Assembly: GCA_046259385.1 (NCBI GenBank)
Contig: JBJYWI010000157.1
Span: 4,372 to 68,371 of the forward strand
Length of the DNA: 64,000 bases
Reading direction: 5' to 3'
Source of the DNA: CAVWDI01 sp046259385
GTDB lineage: Bacteria > Chloroflexota > Anaerolineae > Anaerolineales > UBA4823
Each line of letters opens with the position of its first letter. Position 1 is the stretch's first letter. Positions 33,178-41,954 of the stretch are shown in pieces. The notes beneath the pieces are model-generated. The model did not search any database. It was not told the origin of the DNA and worked only from the letters and a program-made list of their open reading frames with translations. The translations under genes and the position numbers were made by a program.

Positions 33178-33246
33178 ATTATGCCCGGGTATATAGAAAA
33201 TGGAGGCAGCCATAATGAATATCATATTTTTCAAGGAGTAGTAGTA

Positions 33247-33456
33247 ATGTCGGAAAGAATTATCGGCACAGTAAAATGGTTCAATAATGCTAAAGGCTAT
33301 GGATTCCTGGCGCAGGAAGATGGGGATGATGTATTCGTACATTATTCCGCTATCCAGACTGAGGGATTCAAAACGCTTGAAGAGGGCCAACAGGTAGAAT
33401 TTTCTATCGAAGAAGGTCCAAAAGGGCTGCAAGCTAGCAATGTCGTATCTCTGTAA
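33247..33456 (+). CDS. csp: cold-shock domain protein
   Basis: A 69-residue CSD protein, standard length. RNP1 (Lys-Gly-Tyr-Gly-Phe-Leu) and RNP2 (Asp-Val-Phe-Val-His-Tyr) are intact; it opens Gly-Thr-Val-Lys-Trp-Phe-Asn. It binds single-stranded RNA/DNA and acts as an RNA chaperone. AAGGAG precedes the ATG at 33247; the upstream in-frame extension to 33181 covers the leader and is rejected. Confidence 0.95.
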   Translation: MSERIIGTVKWFNNAKGYGFLAQEDGDDVFVHYSAIQTEGFKTLEEGQQVEFSIEEGPKGLQASNVVSL

Positions 33457-33481
33457 ATAATCCTGTCAATAAAATCAAAAT

Positions 33482-33512
33482 AGCCCCCGCAGACGAATCG
33501 GGGGCTTTTCTG
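33482..33512 (+). terminator. rho-independent terminator of csp
   Basis: AGCCCCCG (33482-33489) pairs exactly with CGGGGGCT (33499-33506), followed by a T-rich run. Confidence 0.88.
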
Positions 33513-33611
33513 TTTTAATTGACCAAAGCTTTTCGAATTACGGGAAAAACAAGCATCCAGATTATAAGTTACAATAAATTCCTAATTCGGCGAGTCATAT
33601 GGAGTGACAGT

Positions 33612-34352
33612 ATGCGAAGAATCGCGATTGCTTTGTCAAAAGGTGGTGTGGGAAAAACGACAACTGCTGTGAATTTGGCTGCCGGAATTGCCCGGGCTGG
33701 AAGTACTATTTTGCTTATCGATGTCGATACACAGGGACAGATTGCACGTGCGCTGGGCGAGAATCCGAAAGCCGGGTTGGCGGATTTTATTCTTGGGAAT
33801 GTTGATTTGGATGAAGCAATTCATTTTGCCCGCCCGAATCTGGGGCTGCTTGCGGGTGGACGTTCTATGTCAGGTATCAAAAGGCTGATCGCCAGGAAGG
33901 ATTACGGCGGTGAAACCACGCTATCAGAAGTTCTGGAACCGCTTGATGATCGTTTTGATTTTGTGCTGGTGGATTCCGGTCCGGGTTGGGATGTGATTAC
34001 GGTAAATGTCCTTTTTTATGCTTATGAAATCCTGGCACCGGTCTCTTTGGAAGTGCTGACCCTTCAAGGCTTGATGGAATTTTCTGAAAGTGTCAGCGCG
34101 ATCCAAAAATACAATACTAACCTGGCTCTCAAATATATCCTGCCCACATTTTATGATCGCAGGGTGAAAAAATCTGAGGAAATCTATAACCAATTAAAAA
34201 ACCATTTTGGAGAATTTGTCTGCCAGCCTATCCGTTATAATGTGCGGCTTTCAGAAGCGCCAGGGTACGGTCAAACAATCTTTGAGTATTCAGCCCGGTC
34301 GGCTGGAGCAGAGGACTATTTAAAACTAACTGAGAGGATAATAGCAGAATGA
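33612..34352 (+). CDS. ParA/MinD-family ATPase (orphan)
   Basis: A 246-residue ParA-like ATPase with the deviant Walker A Lys-Gly-Gly-Val-Gly-Lys-Thr-Thr near residue 10, Walker A' Asp-Val-Asp-Thr-Gln-Gly near 38, and a Val-Asp-Ser-Gly-Pro-Gly Walker B near 120. Such proteins position chromosomes, plasmids or large complexes. GGAG lies 8 bases before ATG 33612; the frame's extension to 33519 runs into the csp terminator side. No parB-like gene follows. It overlaps the next gene by ATGA, so that small protein is its likely partner. Confidence 0.88.
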   Translation: MRRIAIALSKGGVGKTTTAVNLAAGIARAGSTILLIDVDTQGQIARALGENPKAGLADFILGNVDLDEAIHFARPNLGLLAGGRSMSGIKRLIARKDYGGETTLSEVLEPLDDRFDFVLVDSGPGWDVITVNVLFYAYEILAPVSLEVLTLQGLMEFSESVSAIQKYNTNLALKYILPTFYDRRVKKSEEIYNQLKNHFGEFVCQPIRYNVRLSEAPGYGQTIFEYSARSAGAEDYLKLTERIIAE

Positions 34353-34717
34353 CACCGAGAAAAGAAACCCCTGATTTACTTTCCGAAATGCTTGGCTCGC
34401 AGAGCCAAGCAGGAAGTGAAGTCAACCGCGTTCAGGGTGAGTTTCCTGCGCCAGTCCGTGCGCCCAGGCGAAAGCCCCGGAAACCCCAGCCCCAAAAATT
34501 TGAATACATTATTGTCACATTTCAGGACCACCGCGGATTGCGCCCAAGGTTTGAAAACGGAAGAGAGTACAAGAACTGGATGGAATTACCTCTCATCCAT
34601 GATTACCTTAACGATTTGAGCTCAGAAGGTTGGCACCTGGTCTCGGCATGCGCGGGAGAGTCGATGTATGGGAGTTTTGACAGGCACCACCTGTACTTCA
34701 AGCGGTTAATTTCCTGA
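34349..34717 (+). CDS. small protein with DUF4177-like domain, coupled to parA
   Basis: A 122-residue protein. The first 45 residues are polar and rich in Pro, Arg and Lys, likely disordered. Residues 50-122 resemble DUF4177-type small alpha/beta domains (Tyr-Ile-Ile-Val-Thr-Phe, then Leu-Asn-Asp-Leu-Ser-Ser-Glu-Gly-Trp-His-Leu-Val). The start codon overlaps the parA stop. The basic tail could bind DNA or the ParA surface; this is inference from context. Confidence 0.7.
   Translation: MTPRKETPDLLSEMLGSQSQAGSEVNRVQGEFPAPVRAPRRKPRKPQPQKFEYIIVTFQDHRGLRPRFENGREYKNWMELPLIHDYLNDLSSEGWHLVSACAGESMYGSFDRHHLYFKRLIS
34390..34410. repeat. perfect 9-bp inverted repeat inside the gene after parA
   Basis: GCTTGGCTC and GAGCCAAGC separated by GCA. 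It lies about 40 bases into the coding sequence following parA. It is not the canonical ParB box. It could be a binding site, an RNA hairpin near the translation start, or chance. Confidence 0.5.
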
Positions 34718-34830
34718 AATAGCCCTCAGAGTTTCTTATCAACTGCTAATAAAATTCTATCCAAACTTAACTTCTCCAGGAATATCTGGCTGGTATAGAA
34801 TCTCTTAATTTCCGATCAGAGACCAATTTT

Positions 34831-34977
34831 GTGAGTAGAGAAGTTAAACCTCCCCAAAAAAGAGCCTATCCTGGCCTGTATGAAAAAATTATTCCGGTGG
34901 CAATCAGTCTGGTAGCAGTGTTTGTCCTGCTTTTGATTGTTGTCAGTCTATTTGTTCTCCTTCGCTATTTTATTTAA
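34831..34977 (+). CDS. small single-pass membrane protein
   Basis: A 48-codon frame from GTG 34831 to TAA 34977. The first 20 residues are polar and basic, the last 27 form one strongly hydrophobic helix ending in Leu-Arg-Tyr-Phe-Ile. The ribosome site is weak, so the start is uncertain. It sits 31 bases before a membrane-protein gene in the same direction. Confidence 0.5.
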   Translation: MSREVKPPQKRAYPGLYEKIIPVAISLVAVFVLLLIVVSLFVLLRYFI

Positions 34978-35007
34978 TATGCCAATATTATCCTTAGAGG
35001 TGTTTTC

Positions 35008-35739
35008 ATGAACGTTTTGTTTGTATTTATTCCATTGATTTCTTCCATAATCAGTTTTATTTTCGCGTTTTTGGTATTCAGGCGTTACAGAATGCGAAAG
35101 GGAACTTACCTCCTGATCTGGGGGATTGGGCTTATCTTTTATGGCATTGGCGGTTTTTGCGAGTTTTACTACGGCGCATTTGGCTGGAATTCAATCGTTT
35201 ACAGAGCCTGGTACCTGTTTGGCGCGGTGCTGGTTGCGGCATGGCTTGGTCAGGGTACTGTCTATCTGTTAGTGAGGAAGAGGTGGGCGAACGCGACAAT
35301 GATAGTGTTATTGGCTGCCTCACTTTATGCCGCGATTCGTGTATTCACAGCTCAACTGGATCCTTCCCTGTTGACTGCCAGTGTGCATACCGGCAGCGAA
35401 TTAAGCGGACATGCGATCACCACGCCTGGTGTAAGGGTTTTAACGCCTTTTTTCAACCTGTATGGGACAATTACACTTGTAGGTGGGGCGCTTTATTCAG
35501 CCTGGTTATTCTGGCGGAAGAGGGTACTGCTTCACCGTACGATTGGCAACCTCCTTATCGCTGCAGGAGCGCTCCTGCCGGCATTTGGCGGGGCCTTCAG
35601 CCGCTTTGGGATTCCGGCGGCATTGTACCTGGGCGAATTTTTTGGGGTGCTCCTGATCTTCGCAGGTTTTATACGGGCAACTACCCCGATGGGCGAAAAA
35701 ATGCAGGCAGTCCCAGACCCGAACTTGGCTGGTGATTAA
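35008..35739 (+). CDS. polytopic membrane protein of unknown function
   Basis: A 243-residue protein with about seven hydrophobic segments and short loops, beginning with a membrane helix at residues 3-24. I do not recognise the family and see no catalytic motif. AGAGGTG lies upstream of the ATG. It probably forms a transcription unit with the small membrane protein before it. Confidence 0.75.
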   Translation: MNVLFVFIPLISSIISFIFAFLVFRRYRMRKGTYLLIWGIGLIFYGIGGFCEFYYGAFGWNSIVYRAWYLFGAVLVAAWLGQGTVYLLVRKRWANATMIVLLAASLYAAIRVFTAQLDPSLLTASVHTGSELSGHAITTPGVRVLTPFFNLYGTITLVGGALYSAWLFWRKRVLLHRTIGNLLIAAGALLPAFGGAFSRFGIPAALYLGEFFGVLLIFAGFIRATTPMGEKMQAVPDPNLAGD

Positions 35740-36213
35740 TCTAACTCATTAGTGAAATTGAACAATAAAATATTATAGGGGACTTATTAAATCCATTCTT
35801 GAGATATACATTTACCCTCCGGATGTCATCTTAGTGCACATGCAGCCTTAAATTGTGAAGGCTTTCTTTCTTCGCTTACTTAACCAGCGCGGATCAAGGA
35901 AGTAACATTTATTTTTCTTCCTGGGAATTTGAGCAAAATATACATAGATTGGACCCAACCGTAATATCCAGCATGCCAGTCGCTTCTTTCATGGACAATG
36001 GATGCGGATTCAATTAATTTGTCTGACTCTGATATGAGCACCCGGCAAGTTGAAATATTAAGATTGGCAAGGTATTCTTAGATATCATTCGGATAGTTGC
36101 CCTCTTAAGCTTTATCCCCTCTGCTTCTTGGGTTTTTTCTAAAGTGAAAGTGGTCAGGATTTCGAGGTCAGCCAGAACTGCTTTGCGTGTGTTGGAAGAA
36201 GTATTTGATGCAA
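35740..36213. other. gene-free interval with a weak hairpin
   Basis: 474 bases between a plus-strand membrane-protein gene and a minus-strand SnoaL-like gene. A 6-bp hairpin at 35844-35863 (AGCCTT/AAGGCT) followed by a T-rich run could end the upstream transcript. Around 35999-36080 a short broken frame resembles the start of a LuxR-type helix-turn-helix, but too weakly to annotate. Confidence 0.5.
35844..35872 (+). terminator. weak rho-independent terminator
   Basis: AGCCTT (35844-35849) and AAGGCT (35858-35863) with an 8-base loop, followed by a T/C-rich run. Confidence 0.45.
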
Positions 36214-36654
36214 TTAACCTATATGTGACGACCGATAAGCAGGAGATTTATGAACATGGACTACTTTCCAATCCCCATCCAACCTGACAATTACCCGGCT
36301 TTCATTGTGGGCGGCGACAGATACGCCTTCATCCGTCCCTGTGCTTGTGAGCAGAGTATAGCTGGCGATTGCTGCCTCTCCGTAGCGTTGAATATGCAGG
36401 TTTGCCAGGTCGTATCGTGTCCGGGGCGGTTCGCCATTGCTTTCTCCTTCTAACTCAGCGCCAAAGACCAGTCCGCGCCGGGCGTTTTCCGACATCATAA
36501 AATCGTGGAAAGGCAGACCCTCAAGTCGGTGGGGCGTCACCCACCACTCATAAAGAGTCAGGTCTTGGCTGGTGGTGGCATGGTAAGTTGAGATATCATT
36601 TTCAAAAATCGCATTTAGATGCTTAATCAGAAATTCATGAATTTCCAGGTCCAT
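36214..36654 (-). CDS. SnoaL/NTF2-like domain protein
   Basis: A 146-residue protein with the alternating helix and strand pattern of the NTF2-like cone fold: an N-terminal helix with Phe-Glu-Asn-Asp, and a C-terminal strand Trp-Lys-Val-Val-His-Val-His typical of DUF4440/CaMKII-association-like members. Such proteins bind or isomerise small ligands; no function can be assigned. Confidence 0.72.
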   Translation of the reverse strand: MDLEIHEFLIKHLNAIFENDISTYHATTSQDLTLYEWWVTPHRLEGLPFHDFMMSENARRGLVFGAELEGESNGEPPRTRYDLANLHIQRYGEAAIASYTLLTSTGTDEGVSVAAHNESRVIVRLDGDWKVVHVHKSPAYRSSHIG

Positions 36655-36817
36655 AATTAGGTGCTCCCTGAGGTTGGTAAATAAGAAATTATATTTGGGG
36701 TTCTGGCTGTTTAAGAGTTATTTTACACAGGATTTACCCAAATATTCACAACATCTTGAAATATCAATCTTTCAGTATTCTTAATAATTCCTCCCTAAAA
36801 AGTTGGTTAAAAAACAC

Positions 36818-36850
36818 CCTCCGGGGTTGCGCTTCCCGGAGGTTTTTATT
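36818..36850. terminator. bidirectional terminator after the HdeD-like gene
   Basis: CCTCCGGG (36818-36825) pairs with CCCGGAGG (36835-36842). It has T's on its plus 3' side and A's (U's in the minus transcript) on the other. It lies 24 bases past the stop of the minus-strand HdeD-like gene. Confidence 0.75.
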
Positions 36851-36873
36851 TTCTTAATATTCCTTTCTTGTGA

Positions 36874-37404
36874 CTACTTCACCTGGAAAGCAAAGATAAT
36901 CGCTGCAATTCCGCCGATGATCATCACAATCCCCAGCAGGATCACAAGTAATTGCCCGGCAACTGCCGCATTAAATAACAGCAGCAACCCGATAATGATG
37001 CTGACAACAGCCAGTATTCCGGCACCCCAGCCTCCACCTTTAAGTGCGAATACCAGCCCGATTATCCCAACAATCAGTCCCTGAATACCGAGCAGAATTG
37101 CAGCCACAGCTGGTAGCACAAAGGACCCCCACAGTGGATGTTGGATAACGATCAGACCGGCGATAACACCTAGAATACCTACAATTAACTTCCAGCCCCA
37201 GGCGGATTTATCTATGAAAATACTTATGATGTTAAAGATACCGGATATCAACCAGTATAAACCGAGTAATACAACGATGATGGATAAAAATTCCTCCCTG
37301 ACAAAAAGCAGAAGCAGCCCGAAGATCACCGAGGCAATCCCCTGCATCAGCGGGATCCACCACGGGAATTCCCGGGTTTCTAATTCAAACGCAGAAGCAC
37401 TCAT
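36874..37404 (-). CDS. HdeD/DUF308-family membrane protein
   Basis: A 176-residue protein with six hydrophobic helices arranged as three two-helix repeats, each with Gly-Leu/Ile-rich patterns, the HdeD (acid-resistance membrane protein) layout. AAGGAGAG stands before the ATG at 37404. Its role in stress tolerance is inferred from the family name only. The AT-rich 230 bases upstream hold no gene. Confidence 0.85.
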   Translation of the reverse strand: MSASAFELETREFPWWIPLMQGIASVIFGLLLLFVREEFLSIIVVLLGLYWLISGIFNIISIFIDKSAWGWKLIVGILGVIAGLIVIQHPLWGSFVLPAVAAILLGIQGLIVGIIGLVFALKGGGWGAGILAVVSIIIGLLLLFNAAVAGQLLVILLGIVMIIGGIAAIIFAFQVK

Positions 37405-37633
37405 TTGTCTCTCCTTATCAAATTTTTGTATAGTTACTTAAATTAAAATGGACAATTTTTCCTGAATTTCGGAAATAATAATTTGAACCTCCTTTCAACC
37501 ACTTTAACCCGCAAAATAGAAAATAGTTGCGGGAGAATTTATTTTAATTTATACCGAGAAGAAAATAAATAATCGGGATTAGAATCCGGATTGTTTGACA
37601 TGGAGAAATACATATCGTACACTCTCCTTTGCT

Positions 37634-38149
37634 ATGGCGATCCGCATTCTCCTGACCGGTGAACCCGGTTGCGGTAAGACCACCGTTATTGAAAAGGTGC
37701 TGGAACTGTATTCAGGACTTGCAGGTGGTTTCATTACCAGAGAGGTCAGAAAGGCTGGCAGGAGATTTGGTTTTGAACTTATCTCCCTGGATGGGCGCAG
37801 GGGAACTCTTGCCAGTGTGGACTTTGAATCTGAATTAAGAGTGGGGAAATATAGGGTCGATATTCAAATATTGGATTCAATTGGTGTTGATGCGATTAAG
37901 AAAAGCTTTTCAGCCGGGGAATTGATAGTGATTGATGAAATTGGATCAATGGAAATCCTTTCTGATTTATTCTGTAGAACAGTCAAGAGGATATTTACGA
38001 GCGAGATTGATCTCATTGGAACGATATCAAGACGGAATCACCCTTTCCTTAATGAGATTAAAAAGCTTCCTGCCATTGAACTGATCCGAGTGGATCACAA
38101 CAATAGAGATGAGCTGGTGGGCTTGATTCTTTCAAAGTTGATGAGGTGA
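37634..38149 (+). CDS. THEP1-like nucleoside-triphosphatase
   Basis: A 171-residue P-loop NTPase: Gly-Glu-Pro-Gly-Cys-Gly-Lys-Thr-Thr near residue 8, and Val-Ile-Asp-Glu-Ile-Gly-Ser-Met-Glu near 100 as Walker B. These match the THEP1/NTPase_1 family, which hydrolyses various NTPs with unknown cell role. I use ATG 37634; a TTG at 37595 extends the frame. Its stop abuts the hyuA start (TGAATG), so the two are translated together. Confidence 0.82.
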   Translation: MAIRILLTGEPGCGKTTVIEKVLELYSGLAGGFITREVRKAGRRFGFELISLDGRRGTLASVDFESELRVGKYRVDIQILDSIGVDAIKKSFSAGELIVIDEIGSMEILSDLFCRTVKRIFTSEIDLIGTISRRNHPFLNEIKKLPAIELIRVDHNNRDELVGLILSKLMR

Positions 38150-40291
38150 ATGTGTGGAATGACATTTTTGGATGACAGGCTGTCCGAAGACAGAGGTTCG
38201 AAACCCGCCGTCCTTCGTATTGGTATTGATATTGGAGGGACATTCACCGATTTTGTGGTGCATGACCCCGGCGCAGGCAGCCTTCAATCGCTAAAGCTCC
38301 CGACCACACCTGAAAATCCAGCTCAGGTGGTCCTGGATGGCTTAACACAAATTGTCCCTGAATTGAATCAACCGGAGGAAATAACCGTTGACATCATTCA
38401 TGGATCTACCGTTGCCACGAATGCGCTGATAGAACGCAAAGGCGCCAGGACAGCGCTGGTCGCCACAGAAGGGTTCCGGGATGTGCTTCAAATTGGTAGG
38501 CAGAACCGTCCGGAATTATACAATCTCACCCCTCAGTTGCCGCCTCCAATTGTCCCGGACTACCTGCGCTTTGAGGCAGCGGAGAGAATCGATTGTCGCG
38601 GGGTAGTTCAAAAGCCGCTGGAGGAAGTTTCATTACAAAAACTTCTGGCAGAATTTGACAATAAGAGTATTGATGCTGTTGCTGTATGCCTTTTATTTTC
38701 ATTTTTAAACCCATCCCATGAGCAGAAAATAGGTAAGTTGTTGCGTGATCAGGGCTATTTTGTGTCTCTATCAAGTGAGGTGCTGCCTGAATACCGTGAA
38801 TATGAGCGGATGAGCACAACTGTTGTAAATGCATATGTATCACCGGTATTGAACCGCTATCTCTCCCACCTGGAAGAACGTTTTTCGGAGTTGAAGGCGA
38901 AAATTAATTTCAGGATCTTGCAGTCCAATGGCGGCAGCATCAATGTCCAGCAGGCGCGCTCGAATGGGGTTCGGAGCATTTTATCCGGACCGGCGGGAGG
39001 GGTGGTTGGAGCAAATGCAATCACATTAGATGCAACTTATATCCATTTTGAGGAAAATAATGATGTATCCTATTCCAAACCATCTACGATAACTTTCGAT
39101 ATGGGGGGTACTTCAACCGATGTTTCTCTGGTTGATGAGGAACCCAGAATCACAACCGAGGCGGCAATAGCAGGATTTCCTATCCGGATTCCAGTCCTAG
39201 ATATCCATACCATCGGAGCAGGAGGAGGCTCGATAGCCCATGTTGATGCTGGTGGAGCGCTGCGAGTCGGACCGCAAAGCGCCGGTTCCGATCCTGGTCC
39301 GGCATGTTATGGAAAGGGTGATTTTCCCACTGTAACGGACGCTAATCTCGTCCTTGGAAGGCTTGCGCCCGAACACTTTCTGGGAGGCAGGCTGCCCTTG
39401 ATCGAGAAAAAATCTGTGGAAGTTTTGTCCCAAATTGGCGAACAAATAAGTTTGGATCTTTTCCAGACTGCATTAGGGGTGGTGGAGATCGTCAATGCAC
39501 ATATGGAGAGGGCGCTCAGGGTTATTTCGGTTGAGCGCGGGTATGATCCCAAATACTGCAGGATGCTTTCCTTTGGTGGATCGGGGGGATTGCACGCGGT
39601 TGAGTTAGCACGCAGGACCGGTATTCCGGTTGTGGTCGTCCCCCCATTGGCTTCTACTTTATCCGCTTACGGCATGCTTGCGGCTGATGTGATCAAAGAT
39701 TATGTCCAGACAGTAATGTTGGAAACCCAAGATAATCAACCTCCGCTTGATGACCTTTTTACGCCGTTGGTACAGAAGGGTTTGAGAGAGATGGCAGAGG
39801 AGGGGGTTCAAGCAAACTGCATTGAGATCGAAAAGTCCCTGGATGTACGCTACAAAGGTCAGTCTTTCGAACTGCGAGTTCCCTACAGCCCCGAGTTTAT
39901 CCAGGTATTTCACAAGCGCCATTACAGAATTTATGGATACAGCCAACCGGAAGAACCTGTGGAAATTGTAAATATCCGTGTTCGGGGGGTAGGGGAAATT
40001 CCTCCCCCGCGTTTAAGCGAAGTACCTATGGGCGATTCAGACCCGTCCAGGGCGTTTATTGAAAATAAACCGGTCATTTACAATCCAGAGCGATCAGCGT
40101 CAGCAAAAAAAAGCGAAGGGTTTCAATCTATATCGACCCCGTTTTATCTCTGGGACCGTTTGCTGGCGGGAGACAGGATTTCAGGTCCTGCAGTGGTGGT
40201 GCGCTCCGATACAACCGTACTGCTCTCTCGAGGTGATAATGCTGTTGTGGATCGCTATGCGAATTTGGTGGTTGAAGTGGGTCAATCATAA
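38150..40291 (+). CDS. hyuA: hydantoinase/oxoprolinase family A subunit
   Basis: A 713-residue ATP-dependent hydantoinase/oxoprolinase (HyuA) subunit. The actin-like ATPase start, Gly-Ile-Asp-Ile-Gly-Gly-Thr-Phe-Thr-Asp near residue 25, and Gly-Ser-Thr-Val-Ala-Thr-Asn near 85 are diagnostic. Later come Leu-Ser-Gly-Pro-Ala-Gly-Gly and Phe-Asp-Met-Gly-Gly-Thr-Ser-Thr-Asp. It opens cyclic amides (hydantoins, 5-oxoproline) or, as acetone carboxylase relatives do, activates other substrates. It works with the hyuB product, 43 bases downstream. Start ATG 38150 or 38159. Confidence 0.92.
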   Translation: MCGMTFLDDRLSEDRGSKPAVLRIGIDIGGTFTDFVVHDPGAGSLQSLKLPTTPENPAQVVLDGLTQIVPELNQPEEITVDIIHGSTVATNALIERKGARTALVATEGFRDVLQIGRQNRPELYNLTPQLPPPIVPDYLRFEAAERIDCRGVVQKPLEEVSLQKLLAEFDNKSIDAVAVCLLFSFLNPSHEQKIGKLLRDQGYFVSLSSEVLPEYREYERMSTTVVNAYVSPVLNRYLSHLEERFSELKAKINFRILQSNGGSINVQQARSNGVRSILSGPAGGVVGANAITLDATYIHFEENNDVSYSKPSTITFDMGGTSTDVSLVDEEPRITTEAAIAGFPIRIPVLDIHTIGAGGGSIAHVDAGGALRVGPQSAGSDPGPACYGKGDFPTVTDANLVLGRLAPEHFLGGRLPLIEKKSVEVLSQIGEQISLDLFQTALGVVEIVNAHMERALRVISVERGYDPKYCRMLSFGGSGGLHAVELARRTGIPVVVVPPLASTLSAYGMLAADVIKDYVQTVMLETQDNQPPLDDLFTPLVQKGLREMAEEGVQANCIEIEKSLDVRYKGQSFELRVPYSPEFIQVFHKRHYRIYGYSQPEEPVEIVNIRVRGVGEIPPPRLSEVPMGDSDPSRAFIENKPVIYNPERSASAKKSEGFQSISTPFYLWDRLLAGDRISGPAVVVRSDTTVLLSRGDNAVVDRYANLVVEVGQS

Positions 40292-40334
40292 AAAGTTTTT
40301 TCGTAAATGAAAGCTTTGGTTTGTTGGAGGCAGT

Positions 40335-41954
40335 TTGAGCGAATACGACCCTGTCCGTCTTGAGATTTTCAAACATTTATTCGCTGCAATTGCAGAGGAA
40401 ATGGGAGTTGTACTCTGCCGGTCCAGCTATTCACCGAATATTAAAGAACGCCGGGATTATTCCTGTGCGTTATTTGACCGGTATACAAACATGGTCGCCC
40501 AAGCAGCCCATATACCAGTCCACCTAGGTTCGATGCCTTTGTCAGTGCAGGCTGCGGTGCAGGAATGCTCCGATTTGTCTCCAGGAGATGTAATCATCCT
40601 CAACGATCCTTTTCGGGGTGGGACACATCTTCCGGATATTACCCTGGTATCGCCGGTATTTAGTCAGAAGGTCGGGGAGAAAGATGCAAACAGTAAGAAC
40701 CGCCACAAATTGATTGGATTTGTCGCCAGCCGTGCCCATCATTCCGATGTGGGCGGTATGTCACCAGGTTCAATGCCTGTTTCCAGGGAGATCTTCCAGG
40801 AGGGGATTATTATCCCGCCTACAAAATTGATTCAAAATGGAGTCCTGAATCAAGCTTTGATGGACACCATTTTGGCAAATGTGCGCACCCCTATTGAGCG
40901 AAGCGGTGATCTGCTGGCTCAGATTGCTGCAAACAAACGCGGAGTCGAACGTTTCCTAAAGATGCATGATCGCTATGGGGAACAGGATATATCGTTTTAT
41001 ATGGCTGAGTTGCTTGATTATACTGAGCGTTTAACCCGCAACCTGATGAATAAACTCGGGAAGGGGGAATACAGCTTTGTTGATTATCTGGACGATGACG
41101 GGATTGGCAATGAACCCGTCCCGATCAGGGTTTCTGTCAGGATTGATTCAGGTTCGGCAGCAATCGATTTCACCGGCACAGCGCCTCAGCAAAAGGGGAG
41201 CCTTAATGCAGTTTACGCGATTACCTTTTCAGCGGTTTATTATGTCTTTAGGAGCCTGCTGGGATTGGATATTCCCAACAATTCCGGTTGCTTAAGGCCG
41301 ATTGAAATTATCGCCCCTGCCGGATCGCTTGTGAACGCTAAACCGCCAGCCGCTGTCGCTGGTGGTAATGTGGAAACATCCCAGAGGATAGTTGATGTGT
41401 TACTTGGAGCGCTTGCAAAGATTAGAGGGTTGGAGGATATGAATGTAAGGATCCCTGCTGCGAGCCAGGGGACAATGAACAATATAACTATCGGAGGTTT
41501 TGATCCTTTCAGGGCGAAAAACTTCGCCTATTATGAGACGATAGGAGGTGGTATTGGCGCTGGTTTCGAGTCTCCTGGGCTATCCGGACTGCATTCGCAT
41601 ATGACAAACACTCTCAACACCCCTGTAGAGGCAATCGAGTTTGATTATCCGTTCCAGGTTCTTCGTTACGAGCTGCGTCGCGGTTCTGGTGGTTTTGGGA
41701 GATTTTCTGGAGGGGATGGAATCAGGAGGGACATCAAAATGTTAACAGATGCCCACGTCACTTTGCTGACTGAACGGCGGCGCCTGGCACCTTATGGCCT
41801 TGCAGGAGGCGAACCCGGGCAGTTGGGTGAAAATATGTTGTTAAGTAAAGGGCAAGAACATCACCTTCCTGGAAAAGCATCGATTGAACTGCAGGCAGGC
41901 GACGTTCTCAGTATTCGAACCCCGGGTGGGGGCGGTTATGGTAAAGGGGAATAA
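40335..41954 (+). CDS. hyuB: hydantoinase/oxoprolinase family B subunit
   Basis: A 539-residue HyuB subunit, normal length. It has the N-terminal Cys-Arg-Ser-Ser-Tyr-Ser-Pro-Asn-Ile-Lys-Glu-Arg block, Asn-Asp-Pro-Phe-Arg-Gly-Gly-Thr-His-Leu-Pro-Asp near 94, and the C-terminal Arg-Thr-Pro-Gly-Gly-Gly-Gly-Tyr-Gly. It forms a heteromer with HyuA. Start is TTG with GGAGG 5 bases before it. Confidence 0.92.
   Translation: MSEYDPVRLEIFKHLFAAIAEEMGVVLCRSSYSPNIKERRDYSCALFDRYTNMVAQAAHIPVHLGSMPLSVQAAVQECSDLSPGDVIILNDPFRGGTHLPDITLVSPVFSQKVGEKDANSKNRHKLIGFVASRAHHSDVGGMSPGSMPVSREIFQEGIIIPPTKLIQNGVLNQALMDTILANVRTPIERSGDLLAQIAANKRGVERFLKMHDRYGEQDISFYMAELLDYTERLTRNLMNKLGKGEYSFVDYLDDDGIGNEPVPIRVSVRIDSGSAAIDFTGTAPQQKGSLNAVYAITFSAVYYVFRSLLGLDIPNNSGCLRPIEIIAPAGSLVNAKPPAAVAGGNVETSQRIVDVLLGALAKIRGLEDMNVRIPAASQGTMNNITIGGFDPFRAKNFAYYETIGGGIGAGFESPGLSGLHSHMTNTLNTPVEAIEFDYPFQVLRYELRRGSGGFGRFSGGDGIRRDIKMLTDAHVTLLTERRRLAPYGLAGGEPGQLGENMLLSKGQEHHLPGKASIELQAGDVLSIRTPGGGGYGKGE

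Noticed and set aside
34390..34410. The 9-bp inverted repeat as a parS site
   Set aside because: It does not resemble the conserved ParB box, there is no parB, and only one copy was seen.
35990..36230. Possible decayed LuxR-type helix-turn-helix gene
   Set aside because: A few residues (Ser-Thr-Arg-Gln-Val-Glu-Ile-Leu-Arg-Leu-Ala, later Arg-Thr-Ala-Leu) look right, but the middle is absent and spacing is wrong; could be chance.
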